From: Vibrio sp. ED004
Lineage (GTDB): Bacteria > Pseudomonadota > Gammaproteobacteria > Enterobacterales > Vibrionaceae
Length of the DNA: 64,000 bases
Assembly: GCF_023206395.1 (NCBI RefSeq)
Contig: NZ_CP066149.1
Span: 1,736,001 to 1,800,000, forward strand
Direction: 5' to 3'
The position numbers and the translations under genes were made by a program. This document shows positions 56,916-64,000 of this stretch, in pieces; positions within the stretch are counted from its first letter, which is position 1, and each line of letters starts with the position of its first letter. Below the pieces are notes generated by a model. It was not told the DNA's origin and searched no databases. It was given only the letters and a program-made list of their open reading frames with translations.

Positions 56916-57446
56916 ATGAAACGTTCTATAAAAATCAGTGCAGTAATGCACAAGTTGTTGATTGAAAAAAGAATGGATGGTTTTTCTGTTATAGAGGCAA
57001 GGGATGTCTCATTAAATGATGGGTGTGCTACACAGAATCTTGATGAAGCTCGGAAGAAGGTTTATCGCCAAATATGGCAATATCAACAAAGGGGTTGGCT
57101 TCGAAGCGAGGGTGAAGGAAGGAACAAAAGGTATTTTCAAACCGAACAATTTATAGAACTTGAAGTGGTGCCTCGAAGAAAATCTGAACGTGAAGTTTCG
57201 GTAAAGCAATCTACATCGGATTACTCTGTGCTATTCCGAGAGAGCAACGAATACAAAGGTGAATTGGAGATCGTGCTTGGTGAAATAGATGAATACCATT
57301 CATTAAGGTGCCGCTTCCCTGAACTTGAGAGTCGGTTAGTTCCACTGTTACAGCAAGCAAGAGAACGTTCAGCACAATTGCTTGGGAAGATGAATGGGCT
57401 AGAGAATGTTCTTAAAACTCTATCTGAGAGCGACCAACCGTGTTAA
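56916..57446 (+). CDS. Winged-helix/coiled-coil protein of the defence locus
   Basis: 176 residues, no family that I recognise. Residues about 35-75 (DEARKKVYRQIWQYQQRGWL, then RSEGEGRNKRYFQT) look like a winged helix. The C-terminal half (LEIVLGEIDEYHSLRCRFPE, then LESRLVPLLQQARERSAQLL) is helical with heptad character. It is the first gene of the rightward operon; its stop overlaps the GTG of the helicase gene by 7 nt, so the two are translationally coupled. It might be a second regulator or a DNA-binding partner of the helicase. Confidence 0.7.
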   Translation: MKRSIKISAVMHKLLIEKRMDGFSVIEARDVSLNDGCATQNLDEARKKVYRQIWQYQQRGWLRSEGEGRNKRYFQTEQFIELEVVPRRKSEREVSVKQSTSDYSVLFRESNEYKGELEIVLGEIDEYHSLRCRFPELESRLVPLLQQARERSAQLLGKMNGLENVLKTLSESDQPC

Positions 57447-58822
57447 GACAGTGGCAGGTAGAATGTTCTGAGAAAGCGTTACAGAAATTTAGGGAAAATC
57501 AACAGCACTTCTTCTGCCAAGCAACTCCTGGCGCTGGTAAAACTGTGCTCGCTGCAACAGTTGCATCAAGGTTGCTTAACGAAGGTCTGGTTGATCTTGT
57601 ATTGTGCTTTTCTCCATCTTTAACGGTTTCTGATGGAATTAAAAGAACCTTTTCTCAGATTCTGAATTGCACTTTTAATGGTGGATTAGGCTCTATTGGG
57701 CAGTCGTTAACATATCAATCTATTCAATTCCTTAATGATGATTTTTGGAAGGCGTTACGTAACCATCGAGTATTTGTTGTATTTGATGAGATCCACCATT
57801 GCTCTGGGTCTGAACTTGAAAATGCGAACGTTTGGGGCCAGCAAGTACTTACTAAGATTCAAGGGCTCGCGACCTACACATTTGCTATGTCAGGTACTCC
57901 ATGGCGTTCAGACTCTCTACCAATAGTAATGTCTGAATATAGTGACCCTGAAGGTCAAATCCTCGTTGATTATCAATACACCTTACAGCAAGCAATTGTC
58001 GATAAGGTTTGCCGATCTCCAAAGTTGGTGTTGGTTGATAACGAACATCTTTCAGTGACCAGTGATGAGAAAGTTGAATCGTTTTCTTCAATCTTAGAAA
58101 TGCTTAAGCAAACAAAAACTTCATATCAAAGTGTCATACATAACCAAGAAGCTATGGAATACCTACTTGGGCTCGGTTGTAAAAAGCTCACAGAAATCCG
58201 CACCCAATCGCCAGGCGCAGGAGGTTTAGTTGTTGCTTCATCCGTTCAGCATGCAAAATCAATTCAGAAGATACTCGCTCAAAAGTACGATCAAACAGTC
58301 TCAATAGTTACTTACCGTCATGAAGAACCTTTAACTGAAATAGAACGTTATCGTCAAAGTGATGTTCAATGGATTGTCAGTGTAGGGATGATCAGTGAAG
58401 GTACAGATATTCCTAGACTTCAAGTTTGTTGTCATATGAGCTCTGTCAAAACTGAGCTCTATTTTAGACAAGTGCTTGGACGCATCCTTAGGGTAAATAG
58501 CGGCATAAACCAACAAGCGTGGCTATACACTTTTGCAGAGCAAAACCTTATAGAGTTTTCAGAGCGTATTGAGCAAGATATTCCTGACTCTTGTATGTTT
58601 GCGAAAATAGAGAGGTTGATAGAGTTTGAGTCAGAATCTCAACGTACTTGCCTAACTGGTCATGGTCTCTTAGAAGAACGAGAAGAAGTGAACTCAAAGT
58701 TGGTTTGGAGTAGCGCTATCAGCACCGAACTTAACTCAACCGGATCTCTTAGTACGCTCGATGAACTTCGATTGGGAGCTTTTAAGCAGCGCGTCATCTC
58801 AGCCTTTCTAGCCGCTTCGTAG
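57440..58822 (+). CDS. SF2 DEAD/DEAH-box helicase without nuclease domain
   Basis: 460 residues. Motifs are the Walker A ATPGAGKT (28-35), Walker B FDEIHH (115-120), motif III SGTPWR (151-156), motif V EGTDIPR (321-327) and motif VI QVLGRILR (345-352, arginine finger). It resembles the ResIII-type helicase core of RadD/UvsW-like enzymes and of HsdR, but is far shorter than HsdR (about 1000 residues), and I see no PD-(D/E)XK region. The last 100 residues are unassigned. It starts with GTG inside the previous stop codon. An 82-bp gap separates it from the HsdM fusion. It could supply translocation for the methylase complex or act independently. Confidence 0.87.
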   Translation: MLRQWQVECSEKALQKFRENQQHFFCQATPGAGKTVLAATVASRLLNEGLVDLVLCFSPSLTVSDGIKRTFSQILNCTFNGGLGSIGQSLTYQSIQFLNDDFWKALRNHRVFVVFDEIHHCSGSELENANVWGQQVLTKIQGLATYTFAMSGTPWRSDSLPIVMSEYSDPEGQILVDYQYTLQQAIVDKVCRSPKLVLVDNEHLSVTSDEKVESFSSILEMLKQTKTSYQSVIHNQEAMEYLLGLGCKKLTEIRTQSPGAGGLVVASSVQHAKSIQKILAQKYDQTVSIVTYRHEEPLTEIERYRQSDVQWIVSVGMISEGTDIPRLQVCCHMSSVKTELYFRQVLGRILRVNSGINQQAWLYTFAEQNLIEFSERIEQDIPDSCMFAKIERLIEFESESQRTCLTGHGLLEEREEVNSKLVWSSAISTELNSTGSLSTLDELRLGAFKQRVISAFLAAS

Positions 58823-58904
58823 TTTAAAAATGATCTATGCACTCTAGTTCAATGCTTATTTCAGTTACAATGCCGCCAACTAAATTATATGTAATTGAGC
58901 TCTC

Positions 58905-61382
58905 ATGGTTGACCAGCACTTACAAGAACTAAATCGACAAGTATGGCAGATAGCAAATCATCTACGTGGTTACGTGCCTGAAGATAAATTTCGTGACTAC
59001 ATTTTAGGGTTGATTTTTTATAAGCACCTGTCAGATAAAATAAATTGTTACGCTAATGAATTGCTCTCAGAAGATGGGCTCCGTTTCACTCAAATTGATG
59101 AACAAAGTGAAGAGGGAAAAGAAGAGCTAGAGGCGCTTCGTGAAACAGCACTTCATGAGTTGGGTTATTTCTGTAAGCCTTCTCAACTGTTTCATGTACT
59201 AGCAGAAGCAGGCACGAAAGGTGACTTTATTCTTGCGAATGTTAATAAAGCCCTTCAGGACATTGAAAAGAGCACTGTTGGGACTATTAGTGAAGAAGAC
59301 TTTTATGGTTTGTTTGATGGTTTAGATCTTACATCGACCCGTTTGGGGCGGACAGAACAGGATCGTAATGAACTGATTTCTTTAACTCTTGAGCATATAG
59401 GTAATATTAATTTCGAAAGTAGTGATTATGATGTTTTAGGAGATTCTTACGAATATTTGATAGGGATGCTTGCCGCTGGTTCAGGAAAAAAAGCTGGCGA
59501 GTTTTATACGCCACAGATGTTATCAAAATTAGTTGCTAAGGTAGCGACTATTGGGAATAACGATATAGATACTGTCTATGACCCGACTTGTGGCTCCGGT
59601 TCGTTACTTCTTAAAGCAGCTAAAGAGTCAAAAAACGTCGATGTAAGATGCTACGGGCAAGAGCAAAACCCTAAAACATATAATTTAGCGCGTATGAATA
59701 TGATTATGCATGGGGTTGATTATAATCACTTTGATATTAAAAATGAGGATACTTTACATGCTCCACAGCATTTAGATCTCCGTTTTGATGTTATTGTTGC
59801 TAATCCTCCATTTTCGATGAACTGGTCGCCTACTTCCCTCCATATGCCGGACCCTCGCTTTTCTGAGCCTGGAAAACTAGCACCAAAAACTAAAGCAGAC
59901 TACGCATTTATCCAGCATATGCTCTACCAGCTGAACGATACCGGCACAATGGCCGTAGTTGTACCTCATGGCGTATTGTTTAGGGGTGCGGCTGAAGGCG
60001 ATATTCGTAAGTTCTTAATAAAGGATAAGAACTATCTGGATATGGTGATTGGTTTGCCTTCCAACATCGTTCTTGGGACGGGGATTTCCGTGTGTATTCT
60101 GGTTTTCAATAAAAGTAGAAAAGTCGATGATAACGTACTTTTTGTTGATGCGAGTCAGCATTTTGAGAAGGGAAAACATGCCAATTATCTTCGTGAAGAA
60201 GACTTACAGAGAATCCTTAACGCAGTTTCAAAGCGGGAGAATATAGACCAATTTTCCCATTTGGCTTCTATATCAGAGATTGCAGACCAAAATTACAACC
60301 TCAATATATCTAGATATGTTGATGCTTCACCTCAATCTGTTTACTTGCGAGGGCTCAAGGAGCAGTTACAGGAGTATGAAGCTTGTTTATTGCTTCCATA
60401 TACTCTTCATTCTTTTCGTTATAGAAAAGATTCGGATAACCAAGATTTAGATAACACGCTTGTAATCTCTAAAACGGTTGGGAAGACAGTTAAGGTACAT
60501 GCTAACTCTATGGAAGAGGCAAGAGATGGTGACTGTGTTTTCGTCTTTAACAGAAATAGAGTTGACTCATTGTATCTAGAACTGTTTTTTCGTTCTGAAG
60601 TCGGTCAAATGATTCTAATAGATTGCGCTGCTAAGGTGGGAGGCGCAATGAAAACTTTCAACTTAGAGTCTTTAAAGAGCAATTTGATAGCCTCTGTTCC
60701 TCCTTTAGAGGTTCAGAATACATGTGTTGAGTCCAATCAAGCTTTGAGTGCCATTTTGGAAAAGCTTGCTGAATATAAAGAAGATATCATCTTTAAACCT
60801 ACGTTCTCTAAAGAATTACTAATTCGGTTAGATACCACCGCTCAGTATGTTGAAGAGGCAAACTATCAAGAGCAATTGTTACAGCTAATTCGGGTGGGTG
60901 AAAACTCAACAACAGAGTTCAAAGAAACTTTTTCATTGGATGTTAGGCAATGTAAAAACAATAAGGCATATAAGCCAATCAAAGAGTTAAAGTTAGAAAT
61001 ATCTTCTTTGAAAACGATAGCAGGTTTTTTGAATTCTAGTGGAGGGGTACTTTTCGTTGGAGTCGATGATGATCAGAAAATTACTGGGCTAGAGGAAGAG
61101 TTTTCAAGGTTCCACAGTGGCTCTGCGGATAAGTTTTTACTTCATTTCAAGAATAAGGTGAAGTCTCTGATAGGGGAGAGCTTCTATACATTTATTCAAA
61201 TTGACCTTGAAATAATCAAAGAATCACCCGTCTTGGTGGTAAAATGCAGTCGAGCAAATCAACCTTGTTTTTTAGGTAAAGAAAATACGTTTTATGTAAG
61301 ATCTCCGACAGGATCCACCGACCAGCTTAGTGGTCGAGAGATGTGGGATCACCTTAGAGTTCAATTTCAACAATCAAATTAG
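58905..61382 (+). CDS. HsdM–HsdS-like–AlbA_2 fusion protein
   Basis: 825 residues in three parts. (1) 1-475: a full type I methylase subunit with an HsdM N-terminal helical domain, motif I DPTCGSGS (226-233) and catalytic NPPF (300-303). (2) About 480-640: looks like half an HsdS, a recognition-domain-like piece ending SEVGQMILIDC...GGAMKTFNLESLKSNLI...VPPLEVQ, then a helical spacer (NQALSAILEKLAEY). (3) 660-825: an AlbA_2 (Schlafen-type, divergent AAA_4) domain starting GENSTTEFKETF, with LKTIAGFLNSSGGVLFVGVD and YVRSPTGSTDQL. The reading frame is open throughout. The first part is closely similar to the next gene, so a duplication is evident. AlbA_2 domains occur in regulators and Schlafen-like effectors; the role here is unknown. 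Confidence 0.88.
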   Translation: MVDQHLQELNRQVWQIANHLRGYVPEDKFRDYILGLIFYKHLSDKINCYANELLSEDGLRFTQIDEQSEEGKEELEALRETALHELGYFCKPSQLFHVLAEAGTKGDFILANVNKALQDIEKSTVGTISEEDFYGLFDGLDLTSTRLGRTEQDRNELISLTLEHIGNINFESSDYDVLGDSYEYLIGMLAAGSGKKAGEFYTPQMLSKLVAKVATIGNNDIDTVYDPTCGSGSLLLKAAKESKNVDVRCYGQEQNPKTYNLARMNMIMHGVDYNHFDIKNEDTLHAPQHLDLRFDVIVANPPFSMNWSPTSLHMPDPRFSEPGKLAPKTKADYAFIQHMLYQLNDTGTMAVVVPHGVLFRGAAEGDIRKFLIKDKNYLDMVIGLPSNIVLGTGISVCILVFNKSRKVDDNVLFVDASQHFEKGKHANYLREEDLQRILNAVSKRENIDQFSHLASISEIADQNYNLNISRYVDASPQSVYLRGLKEQLQEYEACLLLPYTLHSFRYRKDSDNQDLDNTLVISKTVGKTVKVHANSMEEARDGDCVFVFNRNRVDSLYLELFFRSEVGQMILIDCAAKVGGAMKTFNLESLKSNLIASVPPLEVQNTCVESNQALSAILEKLAEYKEDIIFKPTFSKELLIRLDTTAQYVEEANYQEQLLQLIRVGENSTTEFKETFSLDVRQCKNNKAYKPIKELKLEISSLKTIAGFLNSSGGVLFVGVDDDQKITGLEEEFSRFHSGSADKFLLHFKNKVKSLIGESFYTFIQIDLEIIKESPVLVVKCSRANQPCFLGKENTFYVRSPTGSTDQLSGREMWDHLRVQFQQSN

Positions 61383-61393
61383 AGTTTCCCTAA

Positions 61394-62965
61394 ATGGTCG
61401 AACAGCATCAACAAGAACTAAAGAAACAGCTTTGGAACATCGCGAACACTCTTCGTGGCAACATGTCTGCCGATGATTTCCGTGATTACATCCTTGGTCT
61501 AATCTTCTACAAATATCTTTCAGATAAGCTGAACCGCTATGCAGATGAATTGCTGTCAGAAGATGGTATTCAGTTCGCTCAAATCGATGAAAAGAGCGAA
61601 GAAGGTCAAGAATACTTAGAAGCGGTTCAAGAAGAAGCGCTAGATAAACTAGGGTATTTCTTCAAGCCATCAGAGCTGTTTCATGTGGTTGCTGAAGCTG
61701 GTGCTAATGGTGAGTTCATTCTTGACGATGTACGCGATGTTTTGAATGACATCGAGCAAAGCACGATGGGCGCAGACAGCGCGGATGACTTTAACGGCCT
61801 GTTTGATGAGCTCGACCTAACATCAAATAAGTTAGGCAAAACGCCAGATGCCCGTAATAAACTAATTGCTAAAGTGCTTGAGCACCTAGATAACATCGAC
61901 TTCCACTTAGAAAATAGTGAGATTGATATTCTTGGTGATGCTTACGAGTATCTAATTGGTATGTTTGCCAGTGGAGCGGGTAAAAAAGCTGGCGAGTTTT
62001 ATACGCCACAAATGGTTTCTAAGCTGCTCGCTAAGCTTGTAACACTTGATAACCCGAATTTAAAATCTGTTTATGACCCAACGTGTGGTTCTGGCTCATT
62101 ACTATTGCGTGTTGCTAAAGAAGCCAACAACCCAGACTTAAAGTTCTACGGGCAAGAGCAAAACCCAAGTACTTATAACTTAGCTCGTATGAACATGATC
62201 ATGCACGATGTTCATTACAATCGCTTCGACATTCAGAATGACGATACGTTAGAAGCTCCAGCGCATATTGAGCAACGCTTCAGCGCAGTAGTGGCTAACC
62301 CTCCATTCTCTGCTGGTTGGTCGGCGAACCCTCTACATCTGAACAATGAACGTTTTTCTGACTACGGTAAGTTAGCTCCGAAAGGTAAGGCTGATTTTGC
62401 CTTTGTTCAGCACATGGTTCATCAACTTGACGACGATGGCACGATGGCTGTGGTATTGCCTCACGGTGTGTTGTTCCGTGGCGCGACAGAAGGGCATATT
62501 CGGAAGCATCTAATCAAAGAGAAAAATTATTTAGATGCAGTAATTGGTTTGCCCTCGAAAATATTCTTCGGGACTGAGATACCAACATGTATTCTTTTAC
62601 TGAAGAAAAATAGAAAAAATAAAGACAATATTTTGTTTATTGATGCCAGTCAACATTACCAAAAGAGTGTTAATGGTAACGCTATGCGTGACGTTGATGT
62701 AAATAAAATTCTTAAGGCGGTTGTGCAAAGAAAAGCCATAGATAAATATGCTTTTGTAGCAACAGAGTCTTTTTTAAAGGAAAATGATTACAACCTCAAT
62801 ATCCCACGCTACGTCGACACATTTGAAGAAAGCGATCCTGTTGATCTTGATTGCATTTCTAGGTTGCTAATTGAGAATGATAAAGCCATGAGTGCGACTG
62901 ATGCAAAGATTGAGATGTTTTGTAATGAACTGGGACTTGTTACTCCCTTTGAGAGTGAGAAATGA
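61394..62965 (+). CDS. hsdM: Type I restriction-modification methylase subunit HsdM
   Basis: 523 residues, N6-adenine methyltransferase. It has motif I DPTCGSGS (228-235), catalytic NPPF (302-305), and an HsdM N-terminal domain almost superposable on that of the preceding fusion (MVEQHQQELKKQLWNIANTL against MVDQHLQELNRQVWQIANHL). It forms the M2S methylase with HsdS and, with HsdR, the restriction complex. It starts 11 bp after the fusion gene and overlaps hsdS by ATGA. Its sequence reads less A/T-rich than the fusion gene, especially in the first kilobase. Confidence 0.94.
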   Translation: MVEQHQQELKKQLWNIANTLRGNMSADDFRDYILGLIFYKYLSDKLNRYADELLSEDGIQFAQIDEKSEEGQEYLEAVQEEALDKLGYFFKPSELFHVVAEAGANGEFILDDVRDVLNDIEQSTMGADSADDFNGLFDELDLTSNKLGKTPDARNKLIAKVLEHLDNIDFHLENSEIDILGDAYEYLIGMFASGAGKKAGEFYTPQMVSKLLAKLVTLDNPNLKSVYDPTCGSGSLLLRVAKEANNPDLKFYGQEQNPSTYNLARMNMIMHDVHYNRFDIQNDDTLEAPAHIEQRFSAVVANPPFSAGWSANPLHLNNERFSDYGKLAPKGKADFAFVQHMVHQLDDDGTMAVVLPHGVLFRGATEGHIRKHLIKEKNYLDAVIGLPSKIFFGTEIPTCILLLKKNRKNKDNILFIDASQHYQKSVNGNAMRDVDVNKILKAVVQRKAIDKYAFVATESFLKENDYNLNIPRYVDTFEESDPVDLDCISRLLIENDKAMSATDAKIEMFCNELGLVTPFESEK

Positions 62966-64000
62966 GCCTATCTCAAGCACTAAGATTCCCTGAATTTGAT
63001 TCGAGTGACTACCAAGCTTATAAAGTTTCAGATTTTTTAGAGCGATATGTAAAACCTGTATTACTTGAGGATGAGTGCGAATATACCGAAATTGGTATTC
63101 GTTCATGGGGCAAAGGAATTTTCTACAAAGAGCCATCCACCAAAGCTACTATCGGAAATAAAAGGGTGTTTTGGTTAGATTCTGATTTGTTCATTGTAAA
63201 TATAGTTTTTGCTTGGGAGCAGGCTGTTGCTATTACAACGGTGTCGGAAGTTGGCAAAATTGCCTCTCATCGTTTTCCCATGTTCAGAGTTGACGCTGAT
63301 AAAGCAAATGCTAAATACCTGCTTTATAAGTTTATGACTGGTAGAGGGAAGCAGTTGCTTGAGTTAGCCTCTCCTGGAGGAGCTGGGCGAAACAAAACTT
63401 TAGGGCAAAAAGAGTTTGAGAACTTGAAGGTAGTCTTACCTTCAGTTAAAGAGCAACAAAAAATTGCTGCTTTTATTGTAACTATAGACCGTAAAATTGA
63501 CCAACTAAAAGAAAAGCATCGCCTACTTAAAGAATATCAGAAAGGTATGATGCAACAGGTTTTTACTCAGAAAGTACGCTTTACAGACCGAGATGGGAAT
63601 GAGTTTCCGGAATGGACTGAAGTTCGTCTATCTAATGCTCTCGAAGAGCGAAAAGAAAAGACGACTACAGAAAATGAATATGAGGTACTAACTTCATCTC
63701 GAGGTGGCCTTATGAAGCAATCGGAATATTATGTTACGGGAAGAATCACTGAACGTTCTAACATTGGATATCATGTTCTCCCTGAAGGCTTCCTCACTTA
63801 TCGTTCTCGTAGCGATGACCGCCTGTTTTTCTTTAACGAGAATGCTCTTGGGGTTACAGGAATAATTAGTCATTACTATCCAGTCTTCTCTATGAAAAAT
63901 GGTCAGAACAAGTTTTTTGTATATTTAGCAAGGTATTATTCGAATGTGTTTGGTAAATATGCAGTTGGCACTTCTCAGGTAGTTCTGTCATTCAAGGCGT
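62962..64000 (+). CDS. hsdS: Type I specificity subunit HsdS (N-terminal 346 residues, runs off right edge)
   Basis: The DNA-recognition subunit. Target recognition domain 1 (about 15-165) ends with NKTLGQKEFENLKVVLPSVK EQQKIA, followed by the conserved helical spacer (TIDRKIDQLKEKHRLLKEYQ, then KGMMQQVF). Domain 2 begins FPEWTEVRLSNALEERKEK and is cut at the window edge after about 130 residues. The start codon ATG overlaps the hsdM stop. hsdR would be expected further right. Confidence 0.93.
   Translation, partial: MSLSQALRFPEFDSSDYQAYKVSDFLERYVKPVLLEDECEYTEIGIRSWGKGIFYKEPSTKATIGNKRVFWLDSDLFIVNIVFAWEQAVAITTVSEVGKIASHRFPMFRVDADKANAKYLLYKFMTGRGKQLLELASPGGAGRNKTLGQKEFENLKVVLPSVKEQQKIAAFIVTIDRKIDQLKEKHRLLKEYQKGMMQQVFTQKVRFTDRDGNEFPEWTEVRLSNALEERKEKTTTENEYEVLTSSRGGLMKQSEYYVTGRITERSNIGYHVLPEGFLTYRSRSDDRLFFFNENALGVTGIISHYYPVFSMKNGQNKFFVYLARYYSNVFGKYAVGTSQVVLSFKA

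Noticed and set aside
57440..58822. Calling the helicase HsdR
   Set aside because: Less than half the expected length and no nuclease motif; hsdR may lie beyond the window.

Overview
The window looks like a chromosomal segment of a marine Vibrio, most like the V. splendidus group. I judge this by eye from the protein sequences (FadB, TrkH, IlvC, Rep, NqrB-type), the rRNA/tRNA sequences and the gene order fadB | yigZ-trkH-hemG-rrn. The core is interrupted by one well-delimited genomic island, a group II intron and, at the right edge, a restriction-modification-like defence locus that runs off the window.

Layout. 1-4000: 5' half of fadB (minus strand) with a FadR-like box, then yigZ, trkH and hemG. 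4078-10145: a complete rRNA operon with tandem promoters, boxA, 16S, tRNA-Glu/Lys/Ala/Val, 23S, 5S and a terminal tRNA-Ser(TGA). 10115-33099: a 23-kb island in the 3' end of tRNA-Ser, bounded by a perfect 32-bp direct repeat. It carries a tyrosine integrase beside the left repeat, a MobV-like relaxase with a nearby oriT-like hairpin, a second integrase killed by a frameshift, an orphan AbiEi-type antitoxin with its own operator, remnants of IS66, IS200/IS605, WYL and integrase genes, a PAP2-type membrane enzyme, a mini-Fis-like protein, a complete tad (Flp pilus) cluster ending in an OmpA-like gene, and an IS3-family element. 33107-35280: the displaced tRNA-Ser terminator, a second terminator, and directly behind its T-run a degenerate group II intron whose reverse transcriptase has three frameshifts. 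35305-46021: ilvY/ilvC, ubiK, a TetR-adaptor-RND efflux operon with a perfect palindromic operator, rep helicase and a cytochrome c5-like protein. 46320-46927: tRNA-Arg-His-Pro-His-Pro. 47770-53243: a peptide-type ABC importer. 53431-56178: a SPOR-domain protein, a solitary nqrB paralogue and a small conserved protein. 56483-64000: the defence-like locus.

How the genes work together. The tad genes (flp, tadV, rcpCAB, tadZABCDEFG, ompA-like) form one tightly packed minus-strand operon able to make a complete adhesive pilus machine, and the integrase, relaxase and hairpin suggest the island was mobilisable. In the last 8 kb, an XRE repressor faces a winged-helix/coiled-coil protein across two identical-consensus operators (ACTAAG-N5-CTTAGT). 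The rightward genes are an SF2 helicase without a visible nuclease domain, an HsdM fused to an HsdS-like half and a C-terminal AlbA_2 (Schlafen-type) domain, a second and closely related HsdM, and HsdS (cut off). This tandem HsdM arrangement with the three-part fusion is my best candidate for an undescribed system in the window.
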